Numbered from the stretch's first letter, positions 17,330 to 26,954 are shown. The stretch is 64,000 nucleotides of DNA from Rhizobium giardinii bv. giardinii H152 (GCF_000379605.1 NZ_KB902746.1:83412-147411), one strand, 5' to 3'. The notes: a model not told the origin generated them from the letters alone. Numbers and translations: made by a program.

Positions 17330-18679
17330 ATGATGGAGCCATTGACGCCAGTCGCGCTCGTCGATGATGACAAGGACCTTCGCCGCGCCACCGCTCAGAC
17401 GCTCGAGTTGGCCGGCTTTACCGTGTCGGCGTTCGCCGGCGCCAAGGCTGCACTTGCCGAGCTGACACCGGACTTCGCCGGTGCCGTCGTGACCGATATT
17501 CGAATGCCGGAAATCGATGGCCTGCAACTGTTCGACATGCTGAAAGAGAGGGACGCCGACCTGCCGGTTATCCTCGTCACGGGACACGGCGACATCCCAA
17601 TGGCTGTTCAGGCGATCCAGAATGGCGCCTATGATTTCATCGCCAAACCGTTCGCGGCAGACCGGCTGATCCAGAGCGTACACCGGGCAAGCGAGAAACG
17701 ACGGCTGGTGATGGAAAACCGGGCACTGCGTCGGGCGGCCGAGGATGCGCAGGACAGTCTGCCGCTGATCGGTCAGACGCCGGCGATGGAGAACCTGCGC
17801 AATATCCTGCGCCACATCGCCGATACCGATGTCGACGTGCTGGTCGCCGGCGAGACCGGCAGCGGCAAGGAGGTTGTCGCCCAACTTCTCCATCAATGGA
17901 GCCGAAGGCGAAAGGGCAATTTCGTGGCACTCAATTGTGGCGCCCTGCCTGAAACCGTGATTGAGAGCGAACTGTTTGGCCATGAAGCGGGAGCCTTCAC
18001 CGGCGCCCAAAAGCGTCGCATGGGACGCATCGAGCATGCCAGCGGCGGCACGCTTTTTCTGGACGAAATCGAAAGCATGCCGGTGGCCACGCAGGTGAAG
18101 ATGCTTCGCGTTCTCGAAATGCGCGAAATCACGCCGCTCGGCACGAACGAGGTACGCCCGGTCGATCTCAGGGTCGTTGCCGCCGCCAAGATCGATCTCG
18201 GCGATCCCGAGGCACGCGGTGATTTTCGCGAGGATCTCTATTATCGGCTGAACGTCGTGACAATTTCCATCCCTCCGCTCCGCGAACGCCGCGACGATGT
18301 TCCCCTGTTGTTTACGCATTTTGCTGCCCGCGCCGCGGCCCGTTTTCATCGGGACGTACCTGCCCTTTCACAAAGCCTGCGCCGCCACCTCTCGTCGCAC
18401 ACCTGGCCGGGAAATGTTCGCGAGCTTTCCCATTTCGCCGAAAGGGTGGTGCTCGGACTTGAAGGTGGTGGCGAGAAGGCGATCTCCTTGCCGTCGGCCT
18501 CGACCACGCTTCCGGAAAAGCTGGAGCAGTACGAGGCGGAAATCATTCGCGAAGCGCTGGCAGCCAATGACGGAGATGTGCGCCGGACAATAGAAGCGCT
18601 CGGCATTCCACGAAAGACGTTTTACGACAAACTGCAGCGCCATGGCATCAATCGAACGGGCTATGCGGCACGCAAATGA
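17330..18679 (+). CDS. dctD: C4-dicarboxylate response regulator DctD (sigma-54 activator)
   Basis: The 449-residue NtrC-family protein has a receiver domain with phospho-acceptor Asp56 in VVTDIRMPEIDG, an AAA+ domain with Walker A GETGSGKE, the sigma-54 contact loop GAFTGA, GGTLFLDEIESMP as Walker B, and an arginine-finger region PLRERRDDVPLL. The Fis-like helix-turn-helix at the end reads RTIEALGIPRKTFYDKLQ. It should bind the dctA upstream palindrome and open the RpoN promoter when phosphorylated by DctB. It starts ATGATG right after dctB. Confidence 0.95.
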   Translation: MMEPLTPVALVDDDKDLRRATAQTLELAGFTVSAFAGAKAALAELTPDFAGAVVTDIRMPEIDGLQLFDMLKERDADLPVILVTGHGDIPMAVQAIQNGAYDFIAKPFAADRLIQSVHRASEKRRLVMENRALRRAAEDAQDSLPLIGQTPAMENLRNILRHIADTDVDVLVAGETGSGKEVVAQLLHQWSRRRKGNFVALNCGALPETVIESELFGHEAGAFTGAQKRRMGRIEHASGGTLFLDEIESMPVATQVKMLRVLEMREITPLGTNEVRPVDLRVVAAAKIDLGDPEARGDFREDLYYRLNVVTISIPPLRERRDDVPLLFTHFAARAAARFHRDVPALSQSLRRHLSSHTWPGNVRELSHFAERVVLGLEGGGEKAISLPSASTTLPEKLEQYEAEIIREALAANDGDVRRTIEALGIPRKTFYDKLQRHGINRTGYAARK

Positions 18680-19049
18680 CGCTCGGACCCGACAGCATCG
18701 CCACGTCACGGGAGGGCGGACGGATCGATCCGTCCGCCGCGGCTATTTGTCCAAGTCCCTGCTGACGCGTTCAGCTCTTCCAGCACACATTCCGTACGCT
18801 GGAGGATCCGATTGGCCGATGAAAGGACCGCTTGCATTTTTGGCGATGCGCTCCCCGCCCAGGCGATGCTCCCGCTCCAGCTTTTGGCGGACAGCGGCGA
18901 TCGCGCGGAGCGATCTCCATTCGTCTTCCGCCCGCCTTGCGTGACGCCCTTCGCGGTTTCACAGACGTCCCTACCCATAACTGGCGGTTGTACGAGCAGC
19001 ACGGCAAGTCCGAAACCGCAGGAATATTTCGTGCTAAGCTGAGCGCTTG
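18680..19049. other. Intergenic region after dctD
   Basis: No recognisable gene is seen in these 370 bases; open frames on both strands lack family features. A strong palindrome at 18715-18738 may end dctBD transcription. Confidence 0.4.
18715..18738 (+). terminator. Perfect 24-base palindrome after dctD
   Basis: GGCGGACGGATC and its exact complement abut with no spacer, giving a GC-rich hairpin 35 bases after the dctD stop. There is no T run, so it may be a weak terminator or an mRNA-stabilising structure. Confidence 0.45.
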
Positions 19050-19625
19050 CTAACCGTAGGTGATGGTATCACCGTTGCGCGGTCGGGTGAGAAAATACTG
19101 CTCGTACTCATAGGCGCCGTCGCCGGTGAAGCTCTCGAACAGCCCAGACAGGATCGTGTTCAGCCTGTATTGCACACGCGTCACGATCATCTGCACATCT
19201 TCCTCTTGCAGATCTCCCGGAATATCTTTCGGAGGGTCCTGCCCCGCCGAAAGAGCGGTCGTCCCATAGGCCGCCGACCAGGCAACCGTCGCTTTGCCCT
19301 TCTTGTCGATATCGACAACGCAGAGCAGGATGGTGAGGTTGTCGAGGTCGTAAGGCTGCAGGATAGAACTGACCCCGGAAAGAATGCTGGACACGTCCGA
19401 ACTGCCCCAGGCCGTCTGCATCGAGATCATCTCGCCCGATGTCGAAGCCATCTGGTTGACTTTCCTGCGAACCGCCAATCCGTGGCCAAGATCGGCCAAC
19501 CCGGCAAGGAGAAGAAGGAGAACCGGGACCAAGAGAGCGAACTCCACGGCAGATGCGCCGGTTCGATCCCACCAGAGCCGTCGCGGCAGCCACGACGTGA
19601 GACAGCTTTTGATAAACCTTGTCAT
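19050..19625 (-). CDS. TadE-family pseudopilin-like protein
   Basis: The 191-residue protein has a short basic N-terminus and the TadE motif GASAVEFALLVPVLLLLLAG, with the Glu expected five residues into the hydrophobic segment after the processing-like Ala/Gly, then a periplasmic domain with several aromatic residues. TadE/TadF proteins are minor pilins of Tad (Flp) systems. It is the last gene of a three-gene operon, 9 bases after the next TadE gene. No tadA, tadB/C, rcpA or prepilin peptidase genes are nearby. Confidence 0.8.
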   Translation of the reverse strand: MTRFIKSCLTSWLPRRLWWDRTGASAVEFALLVPVLLLLLAGLADLGHGLAVRRKVNQMASTSGEMISMQTAWGSSDVSSILSGVSSILQPYDLDNLTILLCVVDIDKKGKATVAWSAAYGTTALSAGQDPPKDIPGDLQEEDVQMIVTRVQYRLNTILSGLFESFTGDGAYEYEQYFLTRPRNGDTITYG

Positions 19626-19634
19626 CGGCGCTCC

Positions 19635-20162
19635 TCAGAAGGGCTCGTTGCGAAACAGCACCGCAGCGCCAAGGACATAGCTGCCGTCGAAGAATTTTTG
19701 GCTGGAGAGCGAATTGACCGGCACCACAGGCGACCAGGGCAGAAACGCTTGCACGAGGATATAGTCGCTGCCGTAGCCGATATTGAAACTCTCGGTGATG
19801 GTGACGTTGCCATCGGAATCGGCAGGCGTCATGGTGGCTGCCGTCGAGACGTTGCTGACTACCTTTGCCACCACGAGCAGGTTACTCTCGCAGTTGAGGA
19901 GATAGACCATGCCTTCGCAGACGGCTGCCTTAAAGTCCGCGAGCGACGTGTTTTTCTCAGCCGCCTGCCCGGTCCTGATGAGCCGCGCGCTCTTGTGCAG
20001 AGCCGCGTCAAGAGCGGTATCGACGAAGAACATTGCCGCGAGCTCGAGAATGCCGAAAACAAGCACAAAAAGCGGAAGCGACAGGATCGCGAACTCGATG
20101 GCCGCCGCGCCGCTTTTATCGCGGACAACGCGAGGCAAGGGTGAATGGGAACGTCGTATCAT
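19635..20162 (-). CDS. TadE-family pseudopilin-like protein
   Basis: The 175-residue protein has the TadE pattern SGAAAIEFAILSLPLFVLVF near the N-terminus followed by FVDTALDAALHKSARLIRTG, the helix that follows in this family. Its periplasmic part ends with LGAAVLFRNEPF. Two Cys in VCEGMVYLLNCES could form a disulfide. The start overlaps the stop of the VWA gene by four bases (ATGA), so it is coupled to it. Confidence 0.83.
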   Translation of the reverse strand: MIRRSHSPLPRVVRDKSGAAAIEFAILSLPLFVLVFGILELAAMFFVDTALDAALHKSARLIRTGQAAEKNTSLADFKAAVCEGMVYLLNCESNLLVVAKVVSNVSTAATMTPADSDGNVTITESFNIGYGSDYILVQAFLPWSPVVPVNSLSSQKFFDGSYVLGAAVLFRNEPF

Positions 20163-21553
20163 TGTGTCAGGCGCACCGAGGTCAGATACTGGCCGAAGAG
20201 CGTGGAGAGACCTTCGGTGATCTCGTCTTCTGAAGCCGCTGAGATGAAGAGGTCGGGCGAGGAGGCGCAGTCTTGCAGGGCGATGGGGATATAATCCTGG
20301 CGACTGATGCTGCCGCCGACGCCGCTATGAAGGGTGCCGCCCCACACGGAGTCCCAGCGACTGCCCGCCATATTTTGCGCAAGTGTCGCGTTGTATCCCC
20401 AGTCAGCCGAAATTGCCAGATATTCGGTATAGAGAACCGCAATCGTCGCTGTTTTCTGCTGCACCGAAATGCACCAATCCGGATTGAGCGGCGTGACCAC
20501 TTTTCGAAGATTGCCAAGGGATGTTGGGCTGCGAAGCGTGGTCAACTTTTTGTCTTGCAAGACCCAGTTTCGCTCCGACTGCACGCCATCAGTCAGCAGA
20601 AGTACGAGTTTCATCGGGCTCGATGCTGACGAACCGTCACCGCCAGTCCCGATCTTGCTGGCGAGTGTCGTCAGCGACGTGTCGAAGTACGTGGCCTCTT
20701 TCGAGCTGACGCTCGTCAGGCCGCTGTCGTCATCGGACAGTTTCTTGCGCGCCGCGCTGGTCGAATAGGTCGGTGCAAGGACCTCTGAAACATCGTCGCC
20801 GAGGCTGTAGAGACTGACCCTGATCCGCTTGTGGTCCTCGTCGGCCTCGTCGACCATGTCGAGAACTTCTTCGACCGCATCGAGCGCAACGTCCGAGCGG
20901 AGCTTGACACCGAGCGCTTTGATATAGTCGTAATAGGTCGGCGACAGTGTCGCGCCGGTGGTGTTTTTCTTCACCGGATCAGCGGTGCTGTGACAGGCAA
21001 ATTCACATTTTAGGTTGGCATCGCCGCGCAGCATCGCCTGGTCGGCAGGTGTCGCGGCGAGGAGCATGGACGCCGACTTGTCGATGACGATATGAACGTC
21101 GACATAGGATGTTGCCGGTCCCTTGATCGCGCTGGTAACACCGACGGGAACCGATTGAATATTCGCAATCGTCATGATCGTCGTCGGTACGGTTCCCTTG
21201 GCGGTTGCAGTGATGGTGTGGTTCGTCTGGTCGATCGTGACGCCGGTGAGATCGTAGCTGGAATCGCTCTTGTCCGCCTGGGCTTCGAACCAATCGGTGA
21301 CCTTTTGCTCGAGCTTTTTCTCGTCGTAGGTGTCGATCTGCTTGATGGCGGCGACCAGGGCCGCATCAAGATCAGCCTGCATCTTGCTCTGGACGTTGTA
21401 TGCGCGCGTGTAGTCCAGGCTCGCGCCCACTGCGAGAATCATCGGCACGGCGCAGATCGCAGCAGAGATGGCGACATTGCCCCGCCTGTCGGCAATCACC
21501 GACTTCAGCCGTGACGCGAGGCTGCCGCAACCGAAGACAAGAGCGGAATTCAT
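20159..21553 (-). CDS. TadG-like protein with von Willebrand A domain
   Basis: The 464-residue protein starts with a TadG-like membrane anchor (RRGNVAISAAICAVPMILAV, then SLDYTRAYNVQSKMQADLDA). From about residue 160 it carries a VWA domain with the metal site VDVHIVIDKSASM (DxSxS) and LLLTDGVQS. Such proteins are surface or periplasmic parts of Tad systems and may have adhesive roles. It is first in the tadG-tadE-tadE operon and faces away from the AraC gene. Confidence 0.85.
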   Translation of the reverse strand: MNSALVFGCGSLASRLKSVIADRRGNVAISAAICAVPMILAVGASLDYTRAYNVQSKMQADLDAALVAAIKQIDTYDEKKLEQKVTDWFEAQADKSDSSYDLTGVTIDQTNHTITATAKGTVPTTIMTIANIQSVPVGVTSAIKGPATSYVDVHIVIDKSASMLLAATPADQAMLRGDANLKCEFACHSTADPVKKNTTGATLSPTYYDYIKALGVKLRSDVALDAVEEVLDMVDEADEDHKRIRVSLYSLGDDVSEVLAPTYSTSAARKKLSDDDSGLTSVSSKEATYFDTSLTTLASKIGTGGDGSSASSPMKLVLLLTDGVQSERNWVLQDKKLTTLRSPTSLGNLRKVVTPLNPDWCISVQQKTATIAVLYTEYLAISADWGYNATLAQNMAGSRWDSVWGGTLHSGVGGSISRQDYIPIALQDCASSPDLFISAASEDEITEGLSTLFGQYLTSVRLTQ

Positions 21554-21987
21554 TCTCCCATGGACCTTTTCAGCTTGTTGAAGGCCGATGATCCACGACG
21601 AAGCTTATTCATTAGTCAACGATGATACGCCCACCCTAGCCAGATAACGCAGCGCTATCCGGACCACGCCGAAAAATGACCCACAGCCTTCGTTCGCGTT
21701 TGCGCTTTCGGCCAAATATCGACTGCTCTTCCCTAAATTTTCGGTCTTGGGAGTGTCAGTGCCGCCCTGATCCAGCGCACGCGGAACGAACGTGCGCCCC
21801 ACCCGATCGGTCCGAAGGCTATGATTTTGGCTTATAATGGCTATAACTTGCGCAAATAGGCTGCGGTCGCGACCGGGGGCCCATATTAATCCCAGCTTAT
21901 TTATATGATAATTCAAAGCCGGCGGCCCCTGTGGTCGTTGAGGTGACACATGGTTCGAGTTCCCAGGGGCTCGTTGTTGGAGCCCTG
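21554..21987. other. Divergent region between tadG-like and AraC genes
   Basis: The 434 bases have stretches richer in A and T and should hold promoters for both neighbours. Open frames crossing it are shadows without family features. No clear operator was seen. Confidence 0.4.
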
Positions 21988-22992
21988 ATGAGGTACGTTA
22001 CTCACCCCGCTTTTCGCATCGTGGAAACCGATGCGGACCAAATGTCCAATCATTATGCGCGGCCATTGTCGCCCGCCAAGGCAGAGCCCCTAAGACAGCG
22101 TCAGCGAATTTCCGTCGAAGACAAGCACTACACTATCGGGCGCTATAGCGTCTGGAATGGGAAATGCCATCCCGGGATGAAGTCGGCTTTCGCAAGCGCG
22201 CCTGACGCCTATATCCTTTGTCTTCCCACCTTTGACGCCATGAAGAGAGACGTCAGCCGGAGCCGCATCGTTTCCACGCCGGCGACCGGTTTTTTGGGCG
22301 ACGTGTCACACTTTGAAAAGCTGGTGCTCCACGAAGACCGCAGCCACATCGGCATGGTCTTCGAGAAATCGGCGATGACCCAGCAGCTGAGTGAGCTGCT
22401 CGACGGGCCCGTCACTGACGATATCCAATTCTCCGGCACCATTGATCTTTCAACCGCAAAAGGCTCGCGGTTGGTGGCACTTGGAAACCTTGTCTGGAAT
22501 TTTGTCGACGTGGATGATGCCGATCACCTGTCGCCGATCGCCATTGAGCGCCTCTTCCAGGCGATGATGATCGCCCTCCTGGAAGTGGCCCCCAACAACT
22601 ATTGGCCGCGACTGACTCGCCCGGTTTCTCCTGCCGTTCCCCGGCGATTGAAAAGAGCGATAGAGTACATGTACGCCAACATATCGCGCGCGATCACCGT
22701 CGCGGATATTGCGCGCGAGGCTGGCACCAGCGTGCGGGCATTGCAGGCGTCCTTTCAGCAATTCAAGGACACCACGCCGTTGAACTATCTGCGGACGATT
22801 CGCCTCGAGGGGGTTCGCAAGGCTCTCGCCGACGACGGCGATTCCCTGTCTGTCGCCGAGATTGCAAGAGACTGGGGGTTTTCCCATATGGGTCGCTTTG
22901 CGGCAGCCTACCATCAAGCTTTCGGGGAAACGCCATCGGAGACAGCCAGAATGCGCTGGAGCGAGACCAGGCAGCGCAGTACTAAAAAATAG
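21988..22992 (+). CDS. AraC-family transcriptional regulator
   Basis: The 334-residue regulator has an N-terminal AraC-binding-like domain (about 40-215) and a C-terminal double helix-turn-helix (about 225-325). The latter shows ITVADIAREAGTSVRALQAS, RLEGVRKALADD and VAEIARDWGFSHMGRFAAAY ending with FGETPSETARMRW. The N-terminal half resembles the OruR/EutR-type ligand domain. ATG 21988 is chosen because GGAG lies 5 bases upstream; a GTG at 21931 would add 19 residues. The inducer and targets are unknown; the divergent tad-like operon is a candidate target. Confidence 0.85.
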   Translation: MRYVTHPAFRIVETDADQMSNHYARPLSPAKAEPLRQRQRISVEDKHYTIGRYSVWNGKCHPGMKSAFASAPDAYILCLPTFDAMKRDVSRSRIVSTPATGFLGDVSHFEKLVLHEDRSHIGMVFEKSAMTQQLSELLDGPVTDDIQFSGTIDLSTAKGSRLVALGNLVWNFVDVDDADHLSPIAIERLFQAMMIALLEVAPNNYWPRLTRPVSPAVPRRLKRAIEYMYANISRAITVADIAREAGTSVRALQASFQQFKDTTPLNYLRTIRLEGVRKALADDGDSLSVAEIARDWGFSHMGRFAAAYHQAFGETPSETARMRWSETRQRSTKK

Positions 22993-23244
22993 GGCTTAGG
23001 ATCGGTTTGCCGGCGTCCGATTGCGGCAACAGGGCGCGGGATGAAAGAAGTAACCGCCCATCGCGGTGACATCATCGACGGGCGGGTATTGCTTCGGCAA
23101 TTGGCCTTCATGGCCGTCGCATTGACCGCCTGAGATTGCCGCACCAAATGGCAAGCCTCAATACGCTGAGCTGCCAAATCTGTCCCCCCCGTTGTTTTCC
23201 TGCGGAGTTGGTATAAAGGCTGCGCTATCTGGACGCCGCTCATC

Positions 23245-23890
23245 TCAACGCTGCATGACGACATCATTGCAGGCGCCGTTGGGGCTGTCTCAGACGTGAT
23301 GGTCAGGTGGTTGAAGAAATCGGCTAGGACGTCGATCCAGCCGTCCGACAACTGAGTCGGCATGGATTTGACACTGACCTCGCTTTTTTTTCGGCAATCA
23401 TCTGCAGACCAGGCCGTCGCAACGGTCGACCCCGCTTGGATCGTCGCAGGAGCGGGAGCGAGCCCTTGATATGGCTGAATGCCACCTGATTGTCGCGATC
23501 GAGCACCATGCGGGCGAAAGCCTTCTGTCCTTCGGCTGCTTCCTCGCGGCTTGCAGTGCCGGGCACGAGGCTGCAACCGAAGTCCTTATCGGCGGTATAG
23601 CCACGCACTGAGAGCGCGCCCTTGGCCCTATCACCTGTGAACTGCATCCCCGCCTCGCCAGGCCCGACCGCAGTCGTGGCATCCGCCCAGGACTTGGTCT
23701 TTCGGGCTGCGGCAGGCTCCGCACGGCGCTATACGCGGCGCAGCACCTCGAGTGCCTCGATCATGCGCGGATCGTTGACCACCGTCAGATCGCCGCTGAT
23801 GACACGGGCATGCCCCTCAGACCCGGCCTTGTCATACATGATGTTATTGAAAATCAGCGACGTCTCGCTTTCGCTAATGGAACCTTAAAG
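23245..23890 (-). pseudogene. Decayed sugar ABC transporter substrate-binding protein gene
   Basis: Pieces of a group-1 extracellular sugar-binding protein lie in order but in different frames: LIFNNIMYDKAGSEGHARVI, then VNDPRMIEALEVLRRV ending in a stop, MQFTGDRAKGALSVRGYTAD in another frame, AFARMVLDRDNQVAFSHIKG, and LSDGWIDVLADFFNHLTITS before a short end at about 23245. At least three frameshifts and a stop break it, and the N-terminal half is missing. It represents roughly the last 200 residues of a normal protein of about 410. No permease or ATPase genes of this transporter type are adjacent, so a whole operon was probably lost. Confidence 0.72.
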
Positions 23891-24129
23891 AAAGGCATGC
23901 CCTTACCCGCATGAAACAGTAGATGCGCTTTCTGTATAGTATTCGCGCTTTCCGACCAGCGACGCGGGCGGTGCGGCATAATGCAATGTCACTATCGCGA
24001 CCGCCCAGCCGTTCGCTGTGGCGGTCCAAATCTTCGGGAACGCCCAATCGTGATTGGACTTATTGCCTCGTACGAGTCACGCTACTGAAGGAGAAGGGTC
24101 GGAGCATCAATCGTTCAATGGAGGGCGAA

Positions 24130-24567
24130 ATGAAGCACCATGAATTCGATCAACTGCAAAATCTTGCCAGGATCAATCAGTATTACCCGCATCAGACCAT
24201 GCCGCGCGAAAAGCGCATCCAACGGTGGGCAGAACTCCTCGAAGCGGATCCACAGCGGCTTCTCTCGACGCTGCACGAAACCGAATATCAGCCGCATGCG
24301 GTGCGTGCTGCATTGCACTGCGACAACTCCGCGATTTCGGTCGCCTTCAACGACCCTGTCCTTCGCGCAGCCGGGATGAAGAACGACACGTATGGAGAAG
24401 CGAAACGGTTTTTCGAGCTGTCGGACAGGCAATTGCACAAGATCGTCTGCTACTGCCACTTCGGTGCAACGGTAAGCGCTGCGACGACCGCCAGCTATAT
24501 CCGGGCAAGGCATATCGACAGGCCACAGGGAATCTGGGCGCGCCTACGTGATATATTCGTAGGATGA
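24130..24567 (+). CDS. Small unknown protein
   Basis: The 145-residue protein starts at ATG 24130 with GGAGG 5-6 bases upstream. It is hydrophilic and mostly helical, begins KHHEFDQLQNLARINQYY, and has no signal peptide or membrane span. RIQRWAELLEADPQRLLSTL and FFELSDRQLHKIVCYCHFGA suggest a compact helical domain with a Cys pair (CYC). The frame is open upstream to 23923 but the ribosome site favours the short form. No family is recognised. Confidence 0.68.
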   Translation: MKHHEFDQLQNLARINQYYPHQTMPREKRIQRWAELLEADPQRLLSTLHETEYQPHAVRAALHCDNSAISVAFNDPVLRAAGMKNDTYGEAKRFFELSDRQLHKIVCYCHFGATVSAATTASYIRARHIDRPQGIWARLRDIFVG

Positions 24568-24981
24568 GGTAACAAACCGGCGTTGTCGCCTCCGTCTACG
24601 AACCGTTGTAACGGCGGTAAAGCCGTCCTGCATTTCGTGGCACGGAGGACCGCGCGTATTTGCTCACCAAGAGCGCCGCGCGGCTCAACACCTTGGTCGG
24701 CTGTCTTGCACGCTCTCTTTATGGAATCGTTCGCGACCGCGCGGAACGAGCGTTTTCGTTTTCGAGGGCGCGTCGACGCAAGCGCTTGTTCCTCGCCATA
24801 CCGTCGAGCAGCGCTCCGATTGCTATTTCAAGGGTACAAGGGCAGCGAGCCGCAAACAGCACCTGCAGAACACCACAGCCCATCCAATCGCTTTAGGGGA
24901 TCGCTGCTTACCGAATAACGTGCGCGCATCGCCGTAGCCGCAGTACGCTTGCAGGCTGAAAGCAAGGGTTTGGCGTTCTTT
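24568..24981. other. Intergenic region, no gene seen
   Basis: These 414 bases separate the small unknown gene from the convergent ABC permease gene. Frames on both strands lack domain features and no clear terminator with a T run was found. Confidence 0.4.
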
Positions 24982-25980
24982 CTATTCGCTTTGGCGCAAA
25001 TTCCGAATTCGATCGAACAGAACGGCAAGCACGATGGCGCCGCCGATGAAAGTACCTTGCCAGAAGGCATTGATGCCGAGCAAACCGAGGCTGTTGCGGA
25101 TCACCTCGATCAAGGCCGCGCCGATCAGCGCGCCGAAGGCGGTCCCGACGCCACCGGCCAGATTGGCCCCCCCGATAACTGTAGCAGCTATGACTTGCAG
25201 CTCCATTCCGGCGCCGATATTCGTGGTGACCGCACCGAGCCAGCCCGTCTGGATAATGCCGGCCACCCCGGCCGACAAGGCAGAAATCATGTAGACGACA
25301 ACCTTTATCCTTTGCACGGGCACGCCCGTGAGCGTGGCGGCGTGCTCATTTCCGCCCATGGCGAAGACGTACCGGCCGAACCTTGTCCAGCGCAGCACGA
25401 AACCGGTGAGAAGCGCCAGCACGATCATGTAGAGCACCGGGTTTGCAATACCGAAAAACCAGGCGCCACCGCCCAGCGCCAGCAGTTTGTCGTGATCCGG
25501 TCCAAACTGGAAAACGACGGTGTTGTTGGAGGCAACCATCGCCAGGCTGCGCGCGATCGACAGCATGCCGAGTGTGACCACGAAGGGAGGGAAACCCAGA
25601 TAGGCGATCAATACCCCGTTGAAGGCTCCGATCACCAGGGCGGTGCCGATCGACGCGGCTATCCCTACCTCGATGCTGTAGCCCGCATGCATGACGACCG
25701 CCAGCACCATGCTGCACAGGCAAAGCACCGATCCCACCGACAGATCGATCCCGCCGGTGATAATCACGATCGTCATGCCGAGTGCAATGATGGCAACGAA
25801 GGTCACATTGCGGGTGATGTTGTAGAGGTTCTTCGTCGTAGCGAAGGAGTCGGTGGCGAAGGAGAGAAAAATGCAGGCGAGAATGACGGAGAGCAGGATC
25901 CAGAACGTCTGACTGCCAAGGACTGCCGCAAGCCAGTTCTGCTGCTTTTGTTTGATCGTCTGATCAAGGGTAATCGTCAT
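24982..25980 (-). CDS. Sugar ABC transporter permease (ribose/fructose type)
   Basis: The 332-residue inner-membrane protein belongs to the RbsC/FrcC permease family (BPD_transp_2). It has 8-10 hydrophobic segments, ALGMTIVIITGGIDLSVGSV, and the cytoplasmic loop GRYVFAMGGNEHAATLTGV that contacts the ATPase, followed by VIGGANLAGGVGTAFGALIG. ATG 25980 is chosen for its GAAGG site 8 bases upstream; a GTG at 26007 is the alternative. It is 43 bases downstream of the ATPase gene on the same strand. The matching binding protein is probably the one at 28035. Confidence 0.9.
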   Translation of the reverse strand: MTITLDQTIKQKQQNWLAAVLGSQTFWILLSVILACIFLSFATDSFATTKNLYNITRNVTFVAIIALGMTIVIITGGIDLSVGSVLCLCSMVLAVVMHAGYSIEVGIAASIGTALVIGAFNGVLIAYLGFPPFVVTLGMLSIARSLAMVASNNTVVFQFGPDHDKLLALGGGAWFFGIANPVLYMIVLALLTGFVLRWTRFGRYVFAMGGNEHAATLTGVPVQRIKVVVYMISALSAGVAGIIQTGWLGAVTTNIGAGMELQVIAATVIGGANLAGGVGTAFGALIGAALIEVIRNSLGLLGINAFWQGTFIGGAIVLAVLFDRIRNLRQSE

Positions 25981-26023
25981 GGGTCGACCTTCGTTTCCAT
26001 CCGACACGGTGGGGCTGCTTCGA

Positions 26024-26764
26024 TCACACCTGCTCTATCGCGCCCGTAATAAGCCCCGTCACTTCCTCAGGCGAACTTGCCTCGATCGGCTTGTCCGCGA
26101 CCTTTCTGCCGCGCCGCATGACGATCACCCGGTCGGCAACCGAAAAGACGTCCGGCATCCGGTGACTGATCAACACGACGGCGATGCCCCGGTCGCGCAA
26201 ATGGCGGATCAAGTTAAGTACCTCCGCCACCTGGCGCACCGAGATGGCAGCCGTCGGCTCATCCATGAGCACGATCTTCGCCTCGGAGAGCATCGTGCGG
26301 GCGATCGCGACCGCCTGCCGCTGGCCACCCGACATCTGCTTGACGAGGTCGCGCGGGCGCGTCTCCGATTTCAGTTCCTTGAAAATCTCGCCAGCGCGCC
26401 GGTACATTGCCTTGTAGTCCAGCACCTTCAGCGGCCCGACGCCACGGCGCAATTCGCGCCCGAGAAACACATTCGCTGCCGCCGTGAGATTATTGCACAG
26501 GGCAAGATCCTGGTGAACGATCTCGATGCCGTGCTGGCGCGCTTCCACCGGGCGGTGAAGGGCAAGCTCCTGCCCGTCCATGTGCATGGTTCCATGACTT
26601 GGCCGGAAATTGCCGGCGATCATCTTCACCAACGTGGACTTGCCTGCCCCGTTGTCGCCCATGAGGCCGACAACCTGTCCCGCCTCAAGGACGAACGAAA
26701 CGTCATTGACAGCCTGAATGGCGCCGAAATGTTTGGAAATATTGGTGAGTTCGAGAACAGCCAC
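26024..26764 (-). CDS. Sugar ABC transporter ATP-binding protein, single NBD (FrcA-like)
   Basis: The 246-residue ATPase carries one nucleotide-binding domain, unlike the double RbsA form, as in rhizobial FrcA. Motifs are GDNGAGKSTLVKMIAG (Walker A), MSGGQRQAVAIART (signature), IVLMDEPTAA (Walker B) and VLISHRM (H-loop). The GTG at 26764 is taken as start because the conserved LELTNISKHFGAIQAV begins right after it; the only start further out is a TTG at 26821. It is divergent from the epimerase and binding-protein genes, with a likely operator between. Confidence 0.9.
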   Translation of the reverse strand: MAVLELTNISKHFGAIQAVNDVSFVLEAGQVVGLMGDNGAGKSTLVKMIAGNFRPSHGTMHMDGQELALHRPVEARQHGIEIVHQDLALCNNLTAAANVFLGRELRRGVGPLKVLDYKAMYRRAGEIFKELKSETRPRDLVKQMSGGQRQAVAIARTMLSEAKIVLMDEPTAAISVRQVAEVLNLIRHLRDRGIAVVLISHRMPDVFSVADRVIVMRRGRKVADKPIEASSPEEVTGLITGAIEQV

Positions 26765-26939
26765 CAGCCTTCTATCCTCCCCACGCCGTCGCGGGGCTGC
26801 AACGAACCGTGCGTCCTGCAAGGTCGAGCCGTCCGCGTCTCGCTTTTCCTCTCGGAAGAAGCGATACTATACATTACGCAAAACGCCGCGAAAGCGTCAA
26901 TCAATTGTACGATATTGGCCGCGCCATCACACCATATCC

Positions 26940-26954
26940 ATTTGTAGTACAAAT
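26940..26954. promoter_or_regulatory. Palindromic operator candidate between divergent sugar genes
   Basis: ATTTGTA G TACAAAT is a perfect 15-base palindrome in the divergent region, about 50 bases before the epimerase start. The core TTGTNNNACAA is a form bound by GntR/FadR-type repressors. A half-like TTGTAC lies nearby around 26905. No GntR gene is in the window. Confidence 0.55.

Noticed and set aside
18706..19002. A 98-codon minus-strand frame after dctD
   Set aside because: No ribosome site, no recognisable domain, and it overlaps a strong palindrome.
24949..26049. A 366-codon plus-strand frame over the permease gene
   Set aside because: Antisense to a permease with clear membrane segments and family motifs.
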